Positions 43,660 to 55,600 of a stretch of DNA of 64,000 nucleotides are shown here, one piece after another. Both the position numbers and the translations under genes were made by a program. The first letter of the stretch is position 1; the number at the start of each line of letters is the position of its first letter. The notes beneath the pieces are model-generated. The model had not been told where the DNA came from. It searched no databases and saw only the letters and a list, made by a program, of their open reading frames with translations. Where the stretch lies: positions 60,372,123 through 60,436,122 of the forward strand of contig NC_068357.1 in assembly GCF_020536995.1 (NCBI RefSeq), given 5' to 3'. The stretch comes from Dreissena polymorpha. Its lineage: Eukaryota; Mollusca; Bivalvia; Myida; Dreissenidae.

Positions 43660-46600
43660 CTGCAAATAACATAATACACATTAGAAATGGTTTTATTCTA
43701 GAGATTTTTGTAAACATATAATGCTCCCTATTTGTATTTCCTTTAAATGACTCGGGGGGGTGGGGGGGGGGGGGCAACACAGTATCTTATCAGGCAGTTA
43801 ATATCATAGTCTCTTTGGATGGTATGCACAGATAAATGACGCCTTTAAAAGAACATGAGTGTCTAGCTGATTATGTCATTTTCAGTTATGCTGTCATATT
43901 ATTTTTTTGCTGGACATATGCTTTGTACAATTTCTTTTTTTTTGAATTCCGTCAGAATGTCAGTCGTGAGCATAAATCTTCCTACTGTATCTTTCGGATC
44001 TTTTCATTCCATGATAATGGATTCGTCTTGTTCAGAAATGTTTAAGTCGAAAAACAAACAATTTAAGGGTTGTTTGCATACTGCTAATGAGTTAGTCTCT
44101 GCCACTGTACTGTTCTTAGCAGGAAATTTTTCATTATAGACATCAAAAGAGCAATCTCCCTCCCTCAAGCATGTTTTAACCACCCAGGCCATTCTTGAAG
44201 CAGCTAATTTATAATTTCCAAATGTTCTAACAAAGTTTCATGATGAAATGGTAAAATTGCGAGTTCTAGAGTGTTCAAAAGGTTACATAAGTCATTTCAT
44301 GGACTGGAACTATTTTCAAACAATGTCCAGATATAATTGGATTTTTTTAAGCAAGGTTATGATGAATGGCAAAGAATATGACATCTAGATTGTTCACAAA
44401 ATGTCTGTATGGCTATATCAAAGTAAAATTGCCCTACCTCCTTGTTGCCATGTTATCAACAGACAAACCATTTTCGAATTTTACTTGAACAAAAATGTTC
44501 TGATCAAGTTCACGAATATTGGGCCTAGAATGTGACTTCTAAAGTGTTAAAAAAATGTTTCATTATAGCCATATATGGAAAACTACTTAGCCCCAGGCCA
44601 CTATGTTTTTAAAAGGAACCCAGTTGGAACTTAGCCCAGATATCATTGGCACAAATCGCCCCCTTGACAAAATGATCTGAGCAAGTTAAAAAAAAAATTG
44701 GTCAAAATAGCCATGTTCATCTGAGGACCAAAACCATCTTCTGACTTAGCCAATATATGATTAGAACGTGGTAAATGTAAACGCACAACACAAAGTTGCG
44801 CTTAGGTCAGCTAAAAATAGCGGAGGGGGGGGGGAATTTATTATGTTGGGTTTTATAAAAGGAAATATTATGAGCCACACAAATCCAGTCTAGGGGGAAA
44901 GTTTCGTCCCTTATATGACTCATTGACTGTGGGACTGCACAGGCTAATCTGGGACAACACTTTACACGCATGCAACAAGTCCAGTTATCCCCAAACAAGT
45001 CTGATATAGGGTATATTTCTAACACAAGAAGCCTGTCATGTTACCTCACTGACGGGTCTGTCGATATCAATCTCGGCTCCAGGCCCAGACATCAAGAACA
45101 CATTTTCCGGTACACACGCACTGGGCGACACTTGTGACATGTCTGTCTGGGTGAAGAACAATGACCACAGGATCCTTGGCGTAGTCTCATTGCAATCTTC
45201 TGGAAATATGTGCATGGAAAACAATCTAGCAGTTGTTGTTTAGTTTTCAGAGATGTCATACAGTAATAGTACATTACTCTAATTATGTTTGAAATATTGT
45301 GCATTAGATTTAATGCTGCTAGGTTAGCCTAAATGCATTGTTTATTTATTGCTCATTCAACCTATATTATTCATGATCAACACCATCATAAAACTGAAAT
45401 GTAAACAAATTATTTCTTCAAATCACAGTGATTTCATTCTATTAACAGTTCAGATTTCTGACATTCAGGCCCAGATAAAGTTTCACTTTATTCAATGTTA
45501 AACCTAGACCACTAATACTATAGCTTAAGAATAAAATGATAAATACCCCCCCCCCCCCAAGCCATGGTATGTAGCAGTCAGTATTAATCATATAATTACA
45601 TTGGAATATGGACAAAAAAGTAACTTAATAAACAAAACAAAATTGCTCAGACAACAAATTAATTTAATAAATTTCAAAGCAAGCAAGTTTGAAATTGCTC
45701 AGACAACAAATTTATTTAATAAATATCAAAGCAATCAAGTTTGAATGTTATAAATATAGTGTGATAGTACTTTCTTTTACAAGTTTAAGTTTGTCGTGGC
45801 GTAATGGATATGGTGTCTGTAAAGCGTTCAGGAGGCAACAGGTTCGATCCCCACTTGGGGAGCCTTCTCAAGATCTTCACCAAAGACACCAAGTACATGT
45901 AACACTAGGAAACGGACTCGACAGTGTTTCTGTTATCTTGAGGCTTTCAATGCAATCCAGCTAAAATAAATAGGTTTAAACTATGGACAGCATGACAGAG
46001 AGACAGATGCAGTCAATCCTATGCACAAGTCATGGGCTCATTGCTATGTATCTGTGTATCAATACATACAATACAAACGGGCCCTGCTCTGTGGATAAGG
46101 GGTGCGTAAATTAGAAGTAAAAGCCAAATGACCTGTGCTAAACTGTGGTTCCAGTTAAATATGCTTACAACACAAGAATTTGCTAACTGACCTTTGCTAA
46201 ATAGAGTATCGACTGCATACTGCAAATCATCCTTGGGACTGACAGATTTTTTGCCCATCCGGGTTAAGTGGTAGACATCTGGAACAAAATCTTTGGTTTA
46301 TCATCAATGACGAAATTTATTGAAACAAGAGCACTGCCTTGCGGGTGCAGACCGCTCATCTATTTTCTTTTTTAAGGTGAAGGGACTCTCATTTTCAATC
46401 ACAAAGGAGGGAGGGGTGGAGTGAAGAGGGGTGTATAGTGTGGGGGTGTGAACATATTACATTATTTTCCAAAAATAAAATTCGGGGGGGGGGGGGGGGG
46501 GGATGCGATGGTTGGACGGTATTTGAAATATAAAATAATAAAAATAAATATTTGGGTTTTTTAACAGTTTCAAAAAAAATAAAAAAATAAAATTGGGGGG

Positions 46601-49600
46601 GGGGGGTGGGGTGGGGGGGGGGGTATAGTGTGAGGGTGTGGTGGTCATTTGTGAGATGATCTTAAAAAAAAAAAAAAAAATTAGGGGGGGGATTCGGGTG
46701 GGGAGAGGGGGGGGGTGGGGGGGATTCTTGGGTGCGCTGGTTGGACGGTATTTCAAACATAAAATAATAAAAAAAATATTTGGGTTTTTTAACCGTTTAA
46801 AAATTGGGGTGGGGGGGTATAGTTTTGTCAAAGTATCAATCAAATCTAATCATAAATAAAGAAGTTATGGCAATTTTAGCAAAATTTAATAATTTGACCT
46901 CGAGAGTCAAGGTCATTCAAAGGTAAAGGTAAAATTCAACTTGCCAGGTACAGTAACCTCATGATAGCATAAAAGTATTTAAAGTTTGAAAGCAATAGCC
47001 TTGATACTTCAGAAGTAAAGTGGATCGAAACACAAAATTTAACTATATATTCAAAGTTACTAAGTAAAAAAAGGGCCATAATTCCGTAAAAATGACAACC
47101 AGAGTTATGCAACTTGTCCTTTTACTGTACCCTTATGATAGTTTGCGAGTGTTCCAAGTATGAAAGCAATATCTTTGATACTTTAGAATAAAGTGGACCA
47201 AAACACAAAACTTAACCAAATTTTCAATTTTCTAAGTATAAAGGGCCCATAATTCCGTCCAAATGCCAGTCAGAGTTACATTACTTTGCCTGCACAGTCC
47301 CCTTATGATAGTTAATAAGTGTTGCAAGTATGAAAGCAATAGCTTTGATACTGTACGAATAAAGTTGACCTAAACACAAAACTTAAACAAATTTTCAATT
47401 TTCTAAGTATAAAAAGGGCACATAATTCTGTCAAAATGCCAGTCAGAATTACATTACTTTGCCTGCACAGTCCCCTTATGATAGTCAGTAAGTGTTGCAA
47501 GTATGAAAGCAATAGCTTTGATACTTAAGGAATAAAATGGACCTAAACATAAAACTTAACCAAAATTTTCAATTTTCTAAGTATAAAAAGGGCACATAAT
47601 TCTGTCAAAATGCACGCCAGAGTTATCTAACTTTGCCTGCCCAGTCCCCTCATGATAGAAAGTAAGTGTACCAAGTTTGAATGCAATAGCATTGATACTT
47701 TCTTAGAAAAGTGGACCTAAACGCAAAACTTAACCAAAATTTTCAATTTTCTAAGTATAAAAAGGGCACATAATTCTGTCAAAATGCACGCCAGAGTTAT
47801 CTAACTTTGCCTGCCCAGTCCTCTCATGATAGTTAGTAAGTGTACCAAGTTTGAATGCAATAGCATTGATACTTTCTGAGAAAAGTGGACCTAAACGCAA
47901 AACTTAACCGGACGCCAACGCCGACGCCAAGGTGATGACAATAGCTCATAAATTTTTTTCAAAAAATAGATGAGCTAAAAAGACATAATTAAATATTATC
48001 TGTGCTTTAGAATGGAAGAGTAAAATGCATAACTAGGCTGAGAAAAACATTTAAAAATTATGCATTTGTTGCAGCCGGTCTCCAGGGAGGCAACTCTGCA
48101 TCTATGTATGTACATTGACTTACACAGTCCAGGTGGAGCAGCCATGCTAGAGGGAGGCAACTCTGCATCTATGTATATAGATTGACTTACACAGTCCAGG
48201 TGGAACAGCCATGCTAGAGGGAGGCAACTCTGCATCTTTGTATGTAGATTGGCTTACACAGTCCAGGTGGAGCAGTCATGCTAGAGGGAGGCAACTCTGC
48301 ATCTATGTATGTACATTGACTTACACAGTCCAGGTGGTGCAGCCATGCTCGACGGAGGCAATTCTAGGACATTAATAGGTCTGTCTCCATCGTCTGGGCA
48401 GGGTAGACACATCATAGACAGCTGCTGGAAGTATCAATAATGCAGGAGAAGACAGAAGAGAAGTTTTTACACTTTTTTATCACACTGCCATTTCAATGCT
48501 TATTGTTAAATGTTCACTACAAAGAGGTTAATGACCAAGCCAGGGAAAGTATTTACATATTCAACAGATGTATCATTTAAGTTCACTACAAAGAGGTAAA
48601 TCACCAAGCCAGGGAAAGTATTTTCATATTCAACAGATATATCATTTAGAAGTGATTTACAGGGTTTTCTTTCATAGTTTGTTTTTACAAAAAAGACATA
48701 AAATGACAGGAAACATAAAATACAAGGTAATTGTTGAATTATTATCATTTTATTTGCTACCCGAAAAAATGTAACAAACTCAATTAGGCTTGTGGTTTAG
48801 GAAAGGTAAACTTGAATAAATTATCTTACTTTAAAGTAAACAAGAGGGCCAAGATGGCCCTAGTTCGCTCACCTGAGAGGAGTCGGTTCATTCAATCTTT
48901 ACCTAATGTCAAACATGACCTAGATATTGACCAGACAAACATCCTGGTCAAGTTTCATCATTATTGAACCAAAACTCTGGCGTAGGGAGTGTTTTTGTTT
49001 TTGTAAGATTTGAAATGGTGACCTATATTTTGAGTCGACCCCCCAAACATCAAACTTTGCTTACAAGGATTTTGTATAATATAATGAAAATTTGGACAAT
49101 CTAAGGGCAATAATTATGACATTAATTATGTGATTTTGCTCATCATCAAACTTGACTGAGATCTTTCAGCAACTTTGATAAAGAATGCTTGAGAAATTAG
49201 AATGCTAAAGTGTTTATAAACCAAATGTTGACGGACGGACAGCGGACAAAGACCAATCCTAAAACCTCACCTGAGCAATCAGGTGAGCCTAAAAGTGTGT
49301 TTCACCGATCTGAGCTGTTTTCCAACTTGTCCAAGAAATCAATAAAACCAATGTATTGACTAAGTTTCACAATGATCAGGCAAAAAATGTGACTTCTATA
49401 GTGTTCGATCACAAGGTTTCTCTCTATATAGTCACATAAGGAAAACTGCCCCACCCCTCTGGCAGCCATGTTTATTGACCCATCGGGACCATTTTCAAAC
49501 TCATCTGAGATATATATAAAACAAATCTATTCACCAAGTTTCATGATGATTGGGCAAACAATGTGACTTCTAGAGTGTTAACAAGCTTTTTTTTTCTGTA

Positions 49601-52600
49601 TAAATATAAGAAAACTGCCCCCCCCCCCCCGGCAGTCATGTTATTCAACTGACCGGAACCATTTTCCAACTCAACTCTCGTATCAAGGAAACAAATGTTC
49701 TGACCAAATTTCATGAAAATTGGGCAAAAAATGTGACTTCTAGAGTGTTCACATGTTTTCACTATATACATATAGAGAAAAATGCCTCGCCCACTGGCGG
49801 CCATGTTTTTACACCGATCTGGACATATCAATAAAACCAATGTTTTGATTAACTTTCATGATGATTGGGCAAAAATTGTGACTTCTAGAGTGTTCACAAG
49901 GTTACTCTATAGCCATATAAGGAAAACTGCCCCGCCCACTGGCGGCCATGTTTTTCAATGGACCGGAACCACTTTTGAACTCAACCAACATATCATTAAC
50001 ACAGACATATAGACAAAGTAACATGAAGATTGGGCATCAAATGTGACCTCTACAGTGTTTACAAGCTTTTTCTTTTTTTTTGACCTAGTGACCTAGTTTT
50101 TGACCCAACATGACCCAGTTTCAAACTCAATCGAGATTTCATTGGGACAAATCTTCTGACCAAGTTTCATGAAAATCGGACAATAAATGTGGCCTGTAGA
50201 GTGTTTACGAACAAATGTGGACGGAAGGACGACGGACAAAGACCAGTCACAAAAGCTCACATAGAAGTTATAGCATTTTTTGAAACCTAAACACAGATTT
50301 CAAAACCTAAACGCGGACCCTAAGTTCAAGGTCAAGGTCACAGGGGTCAAAATTTGTGTACGTATGGAAAGGCCTTGTCCATATAAACATGCATACCAAA
50401 TATGAAGGTTATATCTCAAGGGACATAAAAGTTAAGAGCATTTTTCGAATCCTAAATGCAGATTTCGAAACCTAAACACGGACCCTACTTCAAGGTAAAG
50501 GTCACAGGGGTAAAAAATTGTGTGCGTATGGAAAGGCCTTGTCCATATACACATGCATACCAAATATGAAGGTTATATCTCAAGGGACATAGAAGTTATG
50601 AGCATTTTTCGAAACCTAAACGCAGATTTCGAAACCTAAATGCGGACCCTAAGTTCAAGGTCAAGGTCACAGGGGTAAAAAATTTGTGCGTAAGGAAAGG
50701 CCTTGTCCATATACACATGCATACCGAATATGAAGGTTATATCTCAAGGGACATAGAAGTTATGAGCATTTTTCAAAACCTAAACGCAGATTTTGAAACC
50801 TAAACACGGACCCTATTTCAAGGTCAAGGTCACAGGGGTAAAAGTTTTTATGCGAATGGAAAGGCCTTGTCCATATACACATGCATACCAAATATGAAGG
50901 TTATATCTCAAGGGACATAGAAGTTATGAGCATTTTTCGAAACCTAAACGCAGATTTCGAAACCTTAATGCGGACCTTAAGTTCAAGGTCAAGGTCACAG
51001 GGGTAAATTTTTTGTGTGCATATGAAGGTTATATCTCAAGGGACATAGAAGTTATGAGCATTTTTCGAAACCTAAACGCAGATTTTGAAACCTAAACGCA
51101 GATTTTGAAACCTAAACGCCGACCCTAAGTTCAAGGTCAAGGGCTAAAAAAATGTGTGCGTATGTTTTTCAACAGACTGGAACCATTTTCAAACTTAACT
51201 CGCGTATCTAGGAAACAAAAGTTCTGACAAAATTTCATGAAAATTGGGCCAAAATGTGACTTCTAGAGTGCTGACATGTTTTCACTATATACATATAGAG
51301 AAAAATGCCCCGCCCACTGGCGGCCATGTTGTCACCGATCTGGACCATTTTCGAACTCGTCTGAGAAATCAATAAAACCAATGTTTTGACCAACTTTCAT
51401 GATGATTGGGCAAAAATTGTGACTTTCAGAGTGTTAACAAGGTTTCTCTATAGCCAAATAAGAAAAACTGCCCCACCCACTGGCGGCCATGTTTTTCAAC
51501 GGACCGGAACCACTTATGAACTCAATCAACATATCATTAAGAAAAACATTTTGACAAAGTTACATGAAGATTGGGCATGAAATGTGACTTCTACAGTGTT
51601 TACAAGTTTTTTCTTTTTTTTGACCTAGTGACCTAGTTTTTGACCCGGCACGACCCAGTTTTGAACTCGACCGAGATTTCATTGGGGCGAAGCTTCTGAC
51701 TAAGTTTCATGAAGATCGGACAATAAATGTGGCCTCTAGAGTGTTTACGAACAAATGTTAACGGACGGACAGACATACGACGGACAAAGACCGGCCACAA
51801 AAGCTCACCTGAGCAATCAGGTGAGCTAAAAAGTAATTATTTATAATAGAAACTCAAACCTCTTGTTGGCCAGTAGTTAGCAATGATTTTTCTGTCAACA
51901 GCACTCCACGGGATACAGATCTATAAAAATTCACAGTTCAGCAATATAAATAAACCTTATATTGAAGGCATTCAACTAGTGTTTTGATGTTATAATCATT
52001 AAAAAAAAACATTCTATTAAGTATCCCTTTAGTACTAAAGACAAAGCATTGGTATAATTAGTTTATTGGTATCATTAACAAATATGTGTCACAAGTTGAT
52101 GAAGACAGGATAATTTATGTAGAGCAAATAACAGACCAGCTACAGTTGGCTAAAGGCTATGGCCAGTCAGTTTGTCTTGTACCAAGGTATCTATACAAAC
52201 AAGAAATGTTGCTTAAACATGTATACCTCATCTTGCAGCAAAATATTAATCGCCCCCGTGAACATGTCCAGTTGACCTAAAAAAAGTCCCCCCCCCCCAA
52301 GAAACCGTCCCACTACATGTTTGTAATTTGCATGATCATGGTCTGCTGAAGATATCATGTGGAAAAGTCTTAGTACTTACCAACCAAACAAACAAAATAT
52401 TGAACAACGGACACAGGGGTGCAAATCCCAATGCTTGGAACAGGGGGGACCATTATGATGAAGCTAAAAAACTCTTACATTAAAGCTATGATGTAGTTAC
52501 AAATATGTAAACCGGAGCTTTGATGTAAATGTATTCTGTCTACCCTCATTTAAACTTGTTCAAAACATTTTGATAGATGACTGACACCAACTTCATTTTT

Positions 52601-55600
52601 TTTGCATATGTGCTATTCAAATTAACATAGAAATAAATTTATTGGGAGCTTATTTATTGTTGAATGTTTTATTACATGTATATCTGTTCGCATGCATGTA
52701 ATTTCTAGGCATATAAAACTTGGCACATTTTTGTACTTACCGAATAGCATTGCACAGATTTTTATTGATATTTTAACATTAACATACCACAAAGGTACTT
52801 AATAATTAGTAATTGTGTGAACAAAAGTAAGAATCAAGTGAGAACCCACACAAGCCTTTTGTCTCCAGATATAGACAGAAACTGGTCTGGAGCATAACTT
52901 GATGACATTATTAGCCACCTGTAGAGAGAAAGTAACAGTTTTAAGATAAAAGTAAATTGTATCAGAGCATTTGTACGCAAATATTAACTAAAACTTGTGG
53001 AAATTTGAACTTATTTTACACAAATATAAATAGTGCATAAGCATTCAGTGTGTATATAATACTGTGATCTAATGGATAAATATGACAATTTCTTCGAGGA
53101 TCTCAGTCAATTTAATGTAAAAAATCATTTATAAGCAGCGTCATGCAAACACGGGTCTTATGTCATATGTGCCAGTATAGCTCCAGGCCAGCTGTGCATT
53201 TGCATTTACGCAGTCTGGTTAGGAGCTACTCTGTCCACTAATGTGACCATGAACCAGTAGTCTGGCTGCATGAGGCATAATAGCCATTTTCCTATGACTC
53301 ACCTCATATATCATGATATGTGAGGAAAAAGCCAATAATCTAGTAAAATGATTTTACAGAAGTGTTAAAGTGTATTTTCAGAAGTATTGAGGTGTACATT
53401 AGAGTTCTTACAGCAACAATTTCCATATAGTAAATTAAACTATTCCACCTACTTGCACTTTATCTTCTTTCCTTCTGTAGTCACAATCCCTGTGCATCTA
53501 AAAGTTAATATTAATAAAATAAATGTGTATTGTTTATATGTTGTTCTTTGCTATTTTTATATTTTATTCTTTCTTATTCTTTCATTTATTTTAGTCTAAC
53601 AATTTTGAAAAAATGTCTACATGTAGTTCATTGCTATACAAACTATACTGAATAATAAATAGTATATTTATACACATTTCTTTCTATAAAGATTAACCAG
53701 CAAAACACCTTCCAATTGAAAAAAATATGTGCTTTGTTTAGACATTCAAAGATTCCTTATGTAAGGATTTCATAATGTGACTGCTACCTTCACCACAATG
53801 GTGACAGAATGATAAATAAGCTAAAATGATGTCACAATATTTGAAGGCTTTGAAATTATTTTGTACATAAAGAAAACAGAATCATACAATGTACACATGT
53901 GTTGATATAGGGCAGTACATATTTTGTGTAAACTTTTCATCCACACATTTATAATTGAGCCTTTCCCTGGAAAAACAGGGCTTAATTCATTAGAAACAAG
54001 CAAAATACAGTTTGTTTATGGATAGGTGCAAAGCCCTTGATATATGATATACATGTTATCCTAAAAAAAATATTTAAGTGAAGGGTAATTGTGTTTATGC
54101 ATTACAATTATCCTTATTGATATCTATACACCCATGAAGTTTCATATTGAAATCTTGTAGCATATCTGAGCTATAGACCTGAAAAGTTACACAATACACA
54201 ATACAAAAGCAACAAAAGGCAATAACTCTTATTTAAGAAAGTATTGGGTAATGGTTCATGTGCATTGCACCTCTCCTCATTCATATCTTTACACCCATAT
54301 ACATAATACAGCCATGCAAAGTTTTGTGACAGACAGCCAGACAGACAAACTGACAGTCGGACAAAGGGACCGACAAGCCCAATTCTATATCCCTCCCCCT
54401 TTGAGCTGGAATAAAAAGTATTGTCCAAGCTAATCTGGGACACCACTATCCACCTGGACTGGGCTGTGGTTTAGAAGAGACTTTTTTTAATGAACAATTC
54501 CATAAAACCTAAATGTGTTGTCCCTGATAAGCCAGTGCGGACAGATGCATAAAAACCCCCTGCCAATCTCACAGTGTTTCCAGTGCCCTACCTATTGGCC
54601 TCATCCACAGTGATGGCAGATGCTGTGGTCCGCAGACAATACACTCCACCAAACACAGCACACATCCTGCCAATCGAACAAGGCATACAACACCAAAAGT
54701 ATAACCAATAATTATTAAAATTAAGAAATGGTTTTGAATTCCATTTATCTTAAATTCAAAGGTAAGGTGTTACACACAAAGAAGCCAAATTTCACTGCCC
54801 ACAACAAAGTCTAGCTTAATAAAGCTTAACAAAGAAAAAAACAACCCAAAATGAAAAGAAATTATTCAGAACCACAAAATTAAAGCGGTATCAATTTACC
54901 AGTCATTAATGCATTTTTAAATTTCCTTTATATATATTTTTATTAATATTGTAATTTCAGCGAAAAAATATATTACTCATTGACAAACACATGTGCATAG
55001 AAGTCTAAATAGGTTTTATGTCCGACAACAGTATCCTAATTATCATAAATATTTGTTGATCGGTTGTTTCCGAGTTATTAACGTGTTTTAAAAGTCAGAC
55101 ATGGCCACTACCTGCAGAAGCTCTGAGGCATTTCCCCACTGCCGTACAGTGACCACAGAAATGGAGTGTTACCATAGCGACCAAGGCTCTTCAGGAACTT
55201 CTTCATCTGCAGCAGACCCTGTAATACAAGCAGATATGTAACAGACTGAGACATGGGTGCCATCATATCAGGAGTGGTAATGAACTTGAATATGATCTGG
55301 ATCACAACATGTATTGGGTCGTGCTAAAATGGTGCTGGAAGGAAAGACGGACCAGTCAAGAAATATTTCCTGATAATCACCTCTTAAATTTTAAGAATTT
55401 CTTTCTGTCTAACTTCTTAATTATATTTAAGGAAAATATTTTCATAATCTATTTGCTACTTGCAAAAAATAAATTACATTTACTTGATTATCACATTTTC
55501 TGTGTTGAAAAGTCCAAACAGATATAGGGGGGTGCAATGTGCAGCACTTTTCAATTTGCTCTAGATCTTTTACATAATACAAACTGATCTATCAATAATA

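Noticed and set aside
45793-45866. A tRNA-Arg gene
   Set aside because: A and B boxes fit, but the stems do not close well and a SINE body with AATAAATAGGTTTAAA tail follows, so it is a SINE head.
46457-46843. Proline-rich 128-residue minus-strand frame
   Set aside because: It is the translation of C runs opposite the G-rich tracts. No real composition or domain.
53360-53400. An alternative CHM exon ending at the GTGAGT near 53310
   Set aside because: It does not keep phase with the flanking exons and lacks REP similarity. The 45-nt exon at 53453-53497 fits both.
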